Positions 41,931 through 53,096 of a stretch of DNA of 64,000 nt are shown here, in pieces. Under the pieces are notes generated by a model. That model was not told the DNA's origin, did not search any database, and saw nothing but the letters and a program-made list of their open reading frames with translations. How positions within the stretch are numbered: the stretch's first letter is position 1; the number at the start of each line of letters is the position of its first letter. Position numbers and translations under genes: made by a program. Origin of the DNA: Phytophthora colocasiae (taxonomy: Eukaryota > Oomycota > Peronosporomycetes > Peronosporales > Peronosporaceae); assembly GCA_018806915.1 (NCBI GenBank), contig JAGKQI010000053.1:496001-560000 (forward strand). The letters run 5' to 3'.

Positions 41931-44702
41931 ATGGACCCGATCAAGGCGCTGGATATGGAGAACCGCTCCGGTATCTCCCAACAGGAGGTAGAAGACTTTG
42001 CGTCGCGTATGGACATGGTAGAGAATTGCAGTATTTTATGAAAAATACGACAAAAAATGGTTTGATTGATGTAATTCTCGCTATTAGATTGCCAAAGCGA
42101 TGGAGGATGTCAAGAACGGAACGTTTGATCCACTCAAGTGCAATGTACGTGGTTGCAATTAGTATCGTAAAAGGTAGTATACTAATTGCATTGTTGAATA
42201 CTACAGATTCCAGGATACAAGACACCGGAACAGGAAGAATTGGAACGTAAAGAGCGGATCAAGAGAGAGAATGAACGAAACAAGCGACTAGAAGAAGCCA
42301 AGCGCAAGGAGAAGCAGAAAGAACACGACAATTGGTGGCACAAGGCTGAATTACGCTACTCATTGAGAGATTCGGAGGAAGATGACGAAAATAAGGACAG
42401 TAACAAGAGCAAGAGGTGGGCCAACCGCATTCTTGCAGCTTACAAGTCCCGTGACGCCAATGACTATTCCCTGTGGAATCAATGGGTACCGGAAGACCCA
42501 GTCTCTCTACAGGAGAAGGCAGAACGAGAGGCAGAGCTGGAAAAACTACGCAATCGTGAGTTCGAGAACAACAATCCAGAGTTCTGTAACCAGTTCAAGA
42601 AGGACATGGAGGAGCGTCAGAGATCCCAACAGGAGAAGGCAAACACAGCTGAACGTACATTATGATAGTTTACAGTCATTAAGTTGTAGGTGCTAGTACT
42701 AATGTATAGTTTGGTTGCAGGTTTGAAGCTGAAAGGGAATCGCTTCTACAAGAAAAAGCAGTACGATGAGGCCATCAAGAGCTACATGGAAGCTCTAACA
42801 GCTTCCCCCTTCAGTGTTGCGATTCTGGCCAATCTTGCTCAATGTTATCTACGACTCGATCTACTGGATGACTGTATCGAGTTCTGCACTCGTACACTGT
42901 ACGTGGACGACAACCACGTTAAGGCGCTTTCTCGTCGAGCCACAGCTTTCCACCGTCAGAAAAAGTTTAAAGAAGCTGCTGAGGACATGCGCAAAGTCTT
43001 TTCACTGGACGGAGAGAACGCAGACGTTGTTGAACAGCACTCGGTTATCGTTGGAGACTACGAAGACTCAATCACTAACAGTGAATTGGACTCGGCGTTA
43101 AACAGGACTGATAATCCGTCAGCTATTGAGGAGCTGCGGTTTTCTCTACAGATATTCGAGAAGATGAACGATCAGGCAGCACAAGAGCCTCAACGTCGCG
43201 TGAAAGACTCTTGGATCGCTTACGCCCTTGTTATTCCCTTTATGGAGAGAAATGAACATGTTCGAGCGAAATTCCGGACTTCTGGAGAGATGGACAAGCT
43301 TTGTGAGCGTAGTGAGGCTGCATTAGCGACAACAAAGGCTTATTCTGCAGCTGAAGTGGAGATTCTGAGTGGAATGATCAACTGCAGTGCAGCAGCAGTG
43401 GCTGAAAATCCACGCAACCAAGTCGTCATGTTCCGTAACGTGAATTTCCGGGAGAAGATTTTGACACTAGTTGGAGATTTGGGGGAATCCAAAACAGCAA
43501 AGACACCATGGATGGTCCAAGCCAGTCTCGTTCGCTTTCTAGAGGCAGTTGTGGAGTCCAAAAGCTGGCGAAACGCTATGCTTTCATCGGACAACGTTCT
43601 CTCATCACTATTGGCAGCTCTTTGTCTTCAATTTGAGGATACAACGGAGGACAGAAGTTGGATGATCGCCACAATTCTCTCTACATCCAGTATTTGCTTC
43701 ACGCTGAGTAGTGAAAGTGCTGGAGTGCAGGCGTTTAATCGTCAGAGTGTCGACTGTATTACCACTATAGCTCTTGCACTGGAGACTGCTATTGGAACTG
43801 ATCTGCTGCGGAACTTACTCGGTTTTGTGATCAATTTATCGACGAATAAAACCATTCGAGAGACGATCGAGAGTAACAAATGTGAGGAAAATCGTCGGAA
43901 ACTCGTTCAAGCTTTGCTTCAAACTGCAAAGACATTTATTTCTAAGGACGTGACGTGTTCGGAACGAGCTCTGGGAGCTCTGTTGAATTTTTCCAGCTCT
44001 GAAAACTCCCAGCTCCGATGTTCCGATCTCGTGGAATCCGGAGCTGTTGATGTAGTCGAGCAAATCCTCTCGATGGCCAGCCATTCGACTTTTTCCAAGT
44101 CAATTCTCGTCTTGTCACGTGCTGTGAGTCTCCTTTGTCGCCTTCATGCAGCAAAAGGAGAACTTTTTGATCGCCTTACAAGCTCCGAGGTGCTCTCAAA
44201 GCTCTACGCAGTGTGCGAGTACGCCACTTCGAGCTTCAGCAGTGGGTTAAATGCGATTCCAGATGAAATCTGGCAGCTTTACGTACAGATTTCCTGTCAT
44301 TTCGGCTGGTGCTCACACATCACGAGTGTTCGAAGCTTCTTACGCGATAGAAAAACTGTTTCTCTATTGATTCAAGTGGTTGCTACTGCCAATGCCCAAG
44401 ATGCTTTTCACCGGTCAAGTGGAGAGACAACTGCGTGCGAGAGACTCGTAGGCAACAGCATCAAAGTGTTGATCGCTTTACAGAGCGACTTGGACGGAGC
44501 TGATCTTCAGACATTTAGAGACAAAAAGAGTTTGTCGGTACTTGTGAAAGCACTTCAAGAGCTACCTGACGGCGTAGCTCGTAAGAATGTAGCCATTCTT
44601 CTGGCCAAGTTATGCCAGGCAGACGCGCAGATCAAGGACGGAGTTCGAGACCTACGAGGGATTGAGATGATGATATCGGTCGGTCGGTCACTGAAACGCT
44701 AG
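41931..44702 (+). CDS. TPR plus armadillo-type repeat protein (TTC12-like)
   Basis: Four exons: 41931-42017, 42088-42144, 42207-42654 and 42721-44702, with introns of 62-70 nt; 857 residues. The N-terminal part is charged and helical (ERKERIKRENERNKRLEEAKRKE). From about residue 198 are three TPR units (LKLKGNRFYKKKQYDEAIKSY, ILANLAQCYLRLDLLDDCIEF, KALSRRATAFHRQKKFKEA). The remaining ~500 residues are helical repeats of armadillo type. This order matches TTC12, a cytoplasmic factor needed to preassemble dynein arms of cilia. UNC-45-like chaperones are an alternative. It lies in a neighbourhood of flagellar genes. Confidence 0.75.
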
Positions 44703-44870
44703 AGGATCAGAGGAAAACAGCAAGATTAGCTGTATTTTTCAGGCATTTAAGCCCCGTTTTCACTCGAACAGATGTGCTTCAATGCCCACCGCGATACAGC
44801 AGCTAAACAGTTTGAACGCAGGAGTTTAGTTGAGTTCTTTTGTGATCATTAATCCATAAACAGAGATGAA

Positions 44871-46145
44871 TTACCTGAGGAAAAGGGAGAACGGGCGCAT
44901 GTAGGAAATGACGTACTTCTGCATCCCCACATCCTGGTCACAAATCAAGGGTTAACCCACTGCAGGAGATCGACTAGTATCTCTACTTACGCCTTCTTTC
45001 TCGATCTTGAACAGAGTGTAGTTCGTCTTCGAGCACCGGACATCCGCCATTGGATTGATAAATTTCTAAACAGTCTAAACCTTAGCAATGATAGCACAAT
45101 TCAAACAAAACTGTTAGGAATCAGCTCACCTGGATGTTGGAGCGGTAGACTTCGCTTTTATTATCGACAGAAGTCGATCGACTTCGGAAGAAATTGAATC
45201 GATTGGTCTGTAGTACGCAACAAAGCAGCAATTAGACGTGCTTTAGACGATAAACAACAGTCCAGAAGTAAAACTCACAGATGCGTTTAAGCGGACGCTC
45301 AGCTCCTGCTTCCTCGCCTCCTGCTTGATATCGAAACTCACTTTCCCCGCTGACTTAGCGGTCAACAGCCGGAATCGCTTGGTTTCTGCTGCTGGCGTCA
45401 TGAAGATTTTGCCGCCGTAGCACGAATCTGTCCAGGTTGTCGTGAAAGTCTCGTCCAAACTGAATAAAAACCTCTGGTCAGTAGAGCAAGAAATCCTACA
45501 GAATAGTTGGGCTACAATCTCCACCTGAATCGATATTTGTACTTGTTGAGTCGCTTCCGAGCAAACAAGCAAAACTCCGTCTGGTTGTTGTGGACCTGTG
45601 GGATATAAATCCGGAAGAACTTGGTTCCGTAGCGAGCAACCTGCCACATGATGGGTAAAAGTTGAGTAAAAACAAATCTACAAACTTAAAAGTCTTACTT
45701 CGACTCCTGTCGCGAATTCCATCACCAGAATGGAAAAAGACGGTGGCGTATGATGCAGGAAAGCCATCGGACCACTAAACGTGTCACAGTCGCCTTGTTC
45801 TTCGTCATTTATTGCCTTTGAATCGGACGTTTTGGCTGGAGCTGGACCACTCACAGCTCGAGTCTTTCTTGCCAATGGAGGAGCACTGGCGTCTCTTGTA
45901 TCATCATTTTTTGGAGATGAATCTCCCTCTAATGGAACTACTGCTTCACGTTTTGGAGAATCATTGACAAACCAATCCTGACACTCGTCTCCGTCACTGG
46001 CATTCGAGTCCTGATCCTCAAATTCCTCTTTCAATCTGTAGTCAAAAGAGTCAAGAAGTTAAAAGTACCAATTGTTTTCCCTAATTCTTTTAAAGTTTTT
46101 TACTTACCGGTTCGCAAACTCGCCCATTACGCTCCCTTCCATCAT
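44871..46145 (-). CDS. Unknown seven-exon protein (weak tubby-like resemblance)
   Basis: Minus-strand exons 46108-46145 (first in-frame ATG at 46145; another at 46127), 45699-46035, 45525-45640, 45279-45459, 45130-45207, 44991-45065 and 44871-44933. All six introns are GT-AG and 57-72 nt or so; 295 residues. The N-terminal third is acidic and Ser/Pro/Ala-rich. The C-terminal part is beta-rich: FFRIYIPQVHNNQTEFCLFARKR, FRLLTAKSAGKVSFDIK and YVISYMRPFSLFLR. The TEFCLFARKR block recalls TEFLLAARKR of tubby domains, but the match is weak. It is divergent from the ankyrin gene. Confidence 0.65.
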
Positions 46146-46250
46146 ATTCGCAACCTCTTCCTTCTTCTACACGTACTTTTACGTTTGGTAGCGTAACGGA
46201 GAATAACGTCCGACAATAATAATGTTAAGTAGGACAATTATTGTTTTAGT

Positions 46251-46324
46251 GTAGCCATTTTGAAGTGTAGCCATTTCGAAATGTAGCCATTTCGAAGTGT
46301 AGCCATTTTAGAAGTGTAGCCATC
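46251..46324. repeat. 16-bp tandem repeat before the ankyrin gene
   Basis: GTAGCCATTTYGAAGT-type units start at 46251, 46267, 46283, 46299 and 46316 and end 2 bp before the start codon at 46326. The octamer GTAGCCAT also occurs twice before the TPR/armadillo gene. Confidence 0.8.
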
Positions 46325-46325
46325 C

Positions 46326-47885
46326 ATGCTTCCTGAGAGCCACTACGAGCTCCTGCGCGACGCCATCTTCAATAACGACCGCTCTCGCGTGTCCGAGCTG
46401 TTGTCTGTCCCTGGAGTTGACGTGGACCACTTGGACGCTGGCGGCCAGACGCTGCTGCATCTCGCGTGCTTCTGGGGTCGAATGGACGTGACTAAACTGC
46501 TTTTGGCCGCTGGAGCGAGTCTCAAGACGAAAAACGCCGCTGGCTGCACAGCGCTGGACCTCGCGACCCATTGGGGCCACTCAGCAGTGGCTGAAGTGAT
46601 CCGGTTAAGAGGAGGCAGCAGCGTCTGGGAGGACAAATTAGGGTTACTTCAGGTGGAACTTGAAGATTTAAGGTTGAAGACGCAGCATTTAGAGGAAGAA
46701 AACAAGCAGAAGAAGCTTCAATTGGAGAAATTTACACTGGAGATCCAGACGATGCAGACGCAACTCGCAGAAGAGAAAAGTGCTCACGTTTTCACTCTCG
46801 AGAGCTTCCAACGTGTTCAGGAGCAGTTAAAACTGCAAAAGGAAGAGAAAAAGCAGTTGCAAGACGAGAGAGAAGAGCTGAGAGAGCAGTTAAATGCTTC
46901 TAAAGTAGCACAAGTCAATGCGGAACGAGCAAGTGCGAGGTCTTTGGACGAGATGAAGGCGTTGAAAGCCCATAGAGACGACGTTCTGGCTCAGATGCAG
47001 ATCAGCGTCAAGAAACAGGAAGAGATCGCACACAAGTGGCAGAGGGCGGAGGCAGCAGCTTCTATGGCTGATTCCCAGAGGAATTTCGCCTTCGCAGAGC
47101 GTGATCTCATCCATCGAGCACAATTAGCGGCCTTAGCAGAGCTCCTAGTGACAACGGAGAGACTGGGAACGGCGGAAGACGAGCTCATGAGGCTTAAAAC
47201 GGACTTGGCGGAGTATATTTTCGAGATGAAGAGAGAGCAGCGTGTTCAGAAGCACGCGGCACAGGCCATGCGTTCCTCCCAGGCCTCTATAGTTGATACA
47301 AAAGTGAAGAAAAGTCGGAAACCGGAGGAAGTGGAGAATCTGTTGCAGAAAGCGAGGGAAACGCCCAAGAAAATGTTCTCGTTAGCTGCTAGGGAATACG
47401 GAGATCGTGTGTACTTGGAAGAGCAACGGAAGCTTCGAGGTCGCAGTGAGAGACAGCAAAAAGTGGAGAACCAGTATCGAGTTCACGGTTTTCGAGCTCC
47501 GATAGTGGATGCAGAGGCCTTCCAAGAGGAATTTGTGTCTACAGTTCGAGCCTTCGCTTCCTCTAGAAGCGAAAAGTGGCAAAATCTCAAGAAAGATCGA
47601 GACCGACAGGCTCGGTACGCTACGACGACACTTGCTCGGCCGATTTCCACGGCCCCAGCGCTACAGAACTCAGTTTCTGGAGTAGAAGGAACGCTCAACT
47701 ACAGTTTGTACAGGAAATACGCATTACCGATTGCTCAATCGCCAGGGAATCTCCGTCCAGTCACATCGTGCACGGAGCTACGAACGCACGCGGATTTCTT
47801 GTCGGAAACCAAGAAGAAAACTGCAAATTACCCCCAACTCCAAGAAGTATCGGACAAAGAAGGATCGTTCCTGCCTCTGGTTTAA
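46326..47885 (+). CDS. Ankyrin-repeat and coiled-coil protein
   Basis: Single exon, 519 residues. Two to three ankyrin repeats occupy about residues 6-100 (GGQTLLHLACFWGRMDVTKLLLAAGA, AAGCTALDLATHWGHSAVAEVI). A long coiled coil (about 105-330, rich in Glu, Lys, Gln and Leu) follows, then a basic, less ordered tail. It has no catalytic motif, so a structural or adaptor role is likely. It stops 4 bp from the stop of the convergent coiled-coil gene. Its neighbours (TTC12-like, CFAP57-like, PACRG) make a flagellar role plausible but unproven. Confidence 0.8.
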   Translation: MLPESHYELLRDAIFNNDRSRVSELLSVPGVDVDHLDAGGQTLLHLACFWGRMDVTKLLLAAGASLKTKNAAGCTALDLATHWGHSAVAEVIRLRGGSSVWEDKLGLLQVELEDLRLKTQHLEEENKQKKLQLEKFTLEIQTMQTQLAEEKSAHVFTLESFQRVQEQLKLQKEEKKQLQDEREELREQLNASKVAQVNAERASARSLDEMKALKAHRDDVLAQMQISVKKQEEIAHKWQRAEAAASMADSQRNFAFAERDLIHRAQLAALAELLVTTERLGTAEDELMRLKTDLAEYIFEMKREQRVQKHAAQAMRSSQASIVDTKVKKSRKPEEVENLLQKARETPKKMFSLAAREYGDRVYLEEQRKLRGRSERQQKVENQYRVHGFRAPIVDAEAFQEEFVSTVRAFASSRSEKWQNLKKDRDRQARYATTTLARPISTAPALQNSVSGVEGTLNYSLYRKYALPIAQSPGNLRPVTSCTELRTHADFLSETKKKTANYPQLQEVSDKEGSFLPLV

Positions 47886-47889
47886 GTTT

Positions 47890-48963
47890 CTAGTTTTTGG
47901 ATTTTATAGGCGAAGTTCTTGGTCTGGATCGTGCAGATGCAGCAGATTTCGGTCTCTCGAGTTGTCGAGTTGTTGGAGAAGTTTGTGCAGGGATTTCCAG
48001 TGTTGAAGAGCTGAGACGTCGAGGAGATTGTCTGGCTGCAGAGCCTGGAGGCTTTTGCGGCGATGAAATCGGGGCCAGGTGGACGATCATACACCCTGAC
48101 AAAGGATCAAACCTCTCGAGCGGATGCTGACGGATGGGCTCTGCTGCTTTGGCTGCTGCAATTCGAGAGGCCTCCAGAACCTGTGTCACTTGATCGTGGT
48201 TAAGCTGCACCATCGCTGCTAACTGCCTCGTTTCCTTCTCGTGCATCGCTTTAGTCAACGCCAAGGCCTTGTGGGAATCAGCGAGTTGCCTTCTCGTTTT
48301 GTCCATTTCTCGTCGATGCTTTAAACGCTCCTCCGCGGCGTTTTCCAGTTCTGCTCCTAACTCGTGCTGTCGAACCATCAGGTGCTGACATCTAGCACGC
48401 AGTTTATCACACACAATGGCATCTCCCCCTCCGGATGTGCTTTCTAGCACTTGAAGACGCTGTTCCAGTCCAGAATTGATGATTTTCCACTCGTCATTTG
48501 CGTTCTCGAGCCGCTGAATCACGTCTTCCAAGTTCTTCACCGTGCTTTCGTGGATTATATGCTGCTCGTCCAGTTTAGCAGCTACAATCTCGTCTACAAG
48601 AACAGCGAGGTCCTCTGCGAAGGTGTCCAATCGAAGGTTCATGTTGAGCCACGCGCGATCAAGAAGTGCTCGCGCCAACTCAAACAGATCTTTGGCTGCT
48701 TTCTCGTGGGATTCCATTGCCTCAACGTGGTAGTCACCGGCAGCAACTCCCGCTCTGTCTAGGGTTTCGAGTGTCTGATGCAAGGAACGCTCCTTCCAGA
48801 GCTGTACACTGGAGAACATTTCGCTTAACGGCTGAGAAGTTGCAGATTTTTTCGTGCTTTGATGGTCAAAATCATCCGTACAAAGCTCGCGACACTGAGT
48901 TTTAAGCTCATCAAGACGCGATCGGATCGTCAAGTACTGTGAAGTCACTGAAGCTACTGCCAT
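47890..48963 (-). CDS. Coiled-coil protein of unknown function
   Basis: 357 residues from ATG 48963; an upstream in-frame ATG at 49032 would overlap the divergent CFAP57-like gene. The middle (about residues 90-270) is a long coiled coil (LVDEIVAAKLDEQHIIHES, LEDVIQRLENANDEWKIIN, RRQLADSHKALALTKAM). The C-terminal 90 residues are Ser/Pro/Arg-rich. No known domain is recognised. Only 12 bp separate its start from the chosen start of the CFAP57-like gene, so the two promoters must overlap coding DNA or untranslated sequence. Confidence 0.75.
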   Translation of the reverse strand: MAVASVTSQYLTIRSRLDELKTQCRELCTDDFDHQSTKKSATSQPLSEMFSSVQLWKERSLHQTLETLDRAGVAAGDYHVEAMESHEKAAKDLFELARALLDRAWLNMNLRLDTFAEDLAVLVDEIVAAKLDEQHIIHESTVKNLEDVIQRLENANDEWKIINSGLEQRLQVLESTSGGGDAIVCDKLRARCQHLMVRQHELGAELENAAEERLKHRREMDKTRRQLADSHKALALTKAMHEKETRQLAAMVQLNHDQVTQVLEASRIAAAKAAEPIRQHPLERFDPLSGCMIVHLAPISSPQKPPGSAARQSPRRLSSSTLEIPAQTSPTTRQLERPKSAASARSRPRTSPIKSKN

Positions 48964-48975
48964 TCGTCTTGAATT

Positions 48976-51900
48976 GTGGCTTTCTGTGAAGTTTCCAGGA
49001 CGAAATATAAAAAATCTCGTATTTATAGGCAACGAACGACCAGGACTACGACTGAAGCTGGTGATCGATCACGAATGCGAGAGGGGATTTCTACTGGTGA
49101 ACATCCTTTGCCTCTAACGTTGGTGCCAGTGAGTGGTAATGGCTTGGATTTATCCTTTCGAGATATTATCCTACCTTTGAGTCGCCATGAATTAATCCTG
49201 GCAATCGGCAAGTACGTCGTCCTGCAGAATATCCAGAGCCAGGAATTGAGCTTCGTTGCAAGAGGAGAACAAACTTCCGGTGTTCTTGGGGAGATCACAG
49301 CCATGACTTTGTGTGGGAAACGCCAGCACCTCTCAGTGTGTCGAGCTGCAGTGAAAAATGAGGAGGAGAATTTAATTTCTCCTGCCTCCATCTCCGTGTT
49401 CAAAATCACGTCAAGAGCAGATCAATCTGTAGCTAAAGGAGCTAATTCTCGCCGTATTTCACTGCTCAAGACGCTGACAGTCGCTTGGACAGATCGATTC
49501 GTTGGTACTGCCTTGTCCCCTGATGGGAAACTGGTCAGTGCCCAAGCAGCCAATTCCTCTTGGAGTCTAGGAGTTTGGGACTGGGGACGCGGTCGACAGG
49601 TCGCTCTGTCTGAAGTTCACTGTCGAGTGTCTCGAGTTCGCTTCAACGTTATTGATATGGCTCAATTATCCACCAGTGGTGGCAATCTACTGAGGATTTG
49701 GACGCTTTGTGAATATACGCTAAAGCCACTCGCCAGTTTCAAGTCGGGGGACGAGACCAAAGTGAAAAATGTGGTTAATTACGCAGATCACGCGTGGCTA
49801 CCGGACGATGTATTAGTGGCACTGTTAGAAGATGGAGATGTGCAGCTGGTGGTGAATGCAGAGCTGGTGCAAACGCTCCGTGCAGTTCACAAAGGCTTGG
49901 GGAAATTAGTGTGTATGAGTCCACTGAGTAATGGCGAAGGGGTGGTTGTAGGCGGCACTCACGGTCTTGTGTCGGTCGTTCGAGTAGCGTCTAAAATGCT
50001 GAAAGCAAACGAGAAGGAGCTACATCTACAACGTCGAATGCGAGTGCCAAACACGTACGTAAACTAATATCTGGATATTCGGATTCATCTCACAGTTTTA
50101 TTGTATCAGGGAACGGATCGTAAGTGTGACGACGGATCCTGCTGCTGCGATGTTGCTTTGTTGCACTGAAAGGGGCTACGGAGCTTATGATCTCAGCAAT
50201 TTGTGTCTTCTTCGTGGAGACGATGAAGCGATAACGTTAAGTTTGTTGGCTTCGACGCCTTTATCCCAAGAAATGGAGAAGTTAACTGCAGCTTCCAGAC
50301 GCCCCTGCTTCGCTGCTTCTTGTCGCTTGCCAGACGGAGATGCCGCAGTTCACGTATGGAGCCAAATGGATTGCCACGAGTGTTTTATCGCCCATCCACT
50401 GGAGCAACAGACGCCACTTAGTGTGGATATTCACCCTTCTGGCTCCGAAATCTTGATGACGTTTTTATCCAAGCTTCAGATTTATTTCGTGTTGCAAGAT
50501 TCACTACGTTTGGGCTTTGAGATGCCGCAGAAGCAGCTCTCGCTAGCACAGTACAGTCCCAGTGGAGCTCTTTTTGCAGCTGTGCATGCCACTAACAAGA
50601 CGATTTATCTCTATCGAGGGTTGTCAAGAGTTCAGCGAGAGCCGCAACTCGTTGGGATTATTCGGAATTTTCGCGATACTATCGAGATTTTCCGCTGGGC
50701 TGTCCACGATAACGGCTTTTTCGCAGCAGATGCGACCGGAGAACTCTGTCATTGCGCATTACGATGGGAATCAGGAGGAGACGTGAAAGATCTGGTGACA
50801 ACTCACAGTTCAACGCAGACTCTTGACTCTCACAACGTTATTATGGCGTTTACGAGCTGCTATATGAACGAAAGCCACGACTACGCTGTGTTTGTGGCTG
50901 AAAAGAAAAGAAATAGTTCCCGCAAGGGCACCAGTGGCCAAAGTGTTGTACGGGCATGGGTGAATGGTGAGTTAACTGTGGATTCCTTGCAGAATAATGG
51001 GAGTATTGGTGAAATCCTGCCATTCCAAGTCACTGCGCTAGAGTCAGGTCCTGGATTGGGAAGTAGCGACCAGAATCTGCTCTTCGCTGGCACAGAGAAT
51101 GGGTCTGTGGTGATTTTCAGCTGGAAACGAGGACCTCGGAGTATTGAAGGAAATCTAACTGTTATCCTTAGTCACGCGATTAAACGAGTGGATTTACATA
51201 CTTCATCAGTGGTGGGGTTGTTCTACGCCTCCCGCTCCCGTCAACTGCTGTCCAATAGCAAAAATGGCGTCGTTTTAGCGTGTAAACTGGGTCGAGAGAT
51301 CTCTGGAGAGAGCTCGTCTGATCTTGCAACTGCGATTCGAGACGAACAAAATCTCCACGACTTATCCACTCACGGTTTTTCGAGTATCTGTCAGCCGGAA
51401 GAGCTAGCAGTGTACGACCGTAACAAAGTGGAACTGAGTCGCCTGAAGCTTTTGGACCTGGACGCAGAGCTGCAGCAATTTAAGATGGAGAACGAAATGC
51501 TCAGTCGACAAGTGAAGGAGCAACGGCTTAAGTTCGAAAACGCCTTGAAAGAGGAATTGGCAGCCTACGCAAGATCAGCTGAAGAAGACCAGAAAGCGCT
51601 ACGTTTTGAATTGGATGCGAGACTGGGAGGAGCTATTCATGAAAGGGAGAAGAAGCTGCTATCTCTGTCCGAAGACGCTCGTTCAGCTCAAGACCACTAC
51701 TTAATTTCGATGGAGAAGCTGCAAAGCGAGTGTGATACGTTACGAGAGCAGCTCCAACGTTCGAAACTGGACCTGGAAGAAGAGCAGAAGCGAGCTGAAG
51801 ATCGGGAAATTCAGCTGGAGTACGAGGGCAGGAAGAACCTTCGAGAAGCGAAAGCTCAGTTCGATTCTAGGCTGAAAAGGCAATCGGAAGAACTGGAATT

Positions 51901-53044
51901 GACTCAAAAGAAACTTCAAGAAGTACTCCGACAACTGGATCAAGACCACTTGGTCCAAATGGGGCTGTTAGCCTCTACGATCGACTGTGAGAAGCAGAAA
52001 GGAGCGCTGCAATTGGCAGAGCAGAACGGGAAGGCTGCAGCGTTGAATCAGGAGGTGAAGATGCTGCTGGGGGCGTTGAGCCACAAGGACGGCGAGTTGC
52101 AGCAGATGCACTGTGACTATGAGGAGAAACTACGGGAAGTTCAAGTGTTACGGGATCGATTAGCGGATGAAAAGGCTTTTGGGAAGAAACTTTTACGAGA
52201 AAAAGACGAATGTGCAGCTCAACTGGCAGATCAGAAGCGTCTACTGGACAATTTACAGCGCGTGGATGGAGTGCATTGCTCCCAATTGGAGCTCCTGCAG
52301 AAACACATTCTACCTAAAGACCGAGAACTGGCGAAGATGCAGGAACACCTCAACCAACTGCACGACGCCAACCAGGAAGTGGTAGTACAAGCCAATATCA
52401 GCGATCGATTGCGTGTGGAAACGTCTTCACTGGCCAAAAAGCACGAACGGGAGTTGGTGAACGCTCGGAAGCGACTGGAAAAGGTCCGACACTCGATTGT
52501 GGTGCTGCAGGAGGAGCTGGGGGAGTTGCTTCAACGTAGTGCTGTCCAGGAGAAGAGCACATTAGTGACAGAGATCGGAAGGCTGCACAAGAAGATAACG
52601 AGACAGTTGGACGCTTTACAAGCTCGCGGAGACTCAGCAAAGGAAGTAAACGCCGAGTTACACAGACAAAACCGCTTCTTACTGCAGAACAAACATTCAC
52701 TACGTCGACAAGTGGAGGCTGGGAACCGAGAAAAGCACAAATTGGCAGCAGCTTTGTCGTTTCAGAACGCGTCACTGGTGACGGAGTTGAACACGTTCCG
52801 GAAGGCCAACAAGGAGCTGGAGTGGAGATTGAAGAGACAGGAGCTGAACAACAGAAGAACATTGAATCAGCAAGGTCCAGAGACGGAGGAAGGCGAGGTG
52901 GACGCTCGAAAACTGGTCAAAGAGACGGAAGTGAAGGGGTTAATTACCAGTAGAAGTGTTGGTAGTGTGCGATTTACTACTGGAGTGAAGCCACGACCGA
53001 AGTCGGCAGGTGCAAGAAGTAGTAGAAGAGGAATTCTAATGTAG
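48976..53044 (+). CDS. WD40 and coiled-coil protein, CFAP57 (WDR65)-like
   Basis: Two exons, 48976-50054 and 50110-53044, with a 55-nt intron; up to 1337 residues. The first ~35 residues are unconvincing, and ATG 49075 (MREGISTGEH) may be the real start. About 800 N-terminal residues form WD40-type repeats (FVGTALSPDGKLVSAQAAN, DLSFRDIILPLSRHELILA, LSLAQYSPSGALFAAVHA). About 500 residues of coiled coil follow (LDAELQQFKMENEMLSRQV and onward). This architecture and length match CFAP57/WDR65, an axonemal protein linked to inner dynein arms and the regulatory complex. Other WD40/coiled-coil ciliary proteins are possible. Confidence 0.78.
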
Positions 53045-53096
53045 TAGCTCCGGATAGGCGTAAACTACCTTGTAGTATGAAATTCTCCCATGAAAA

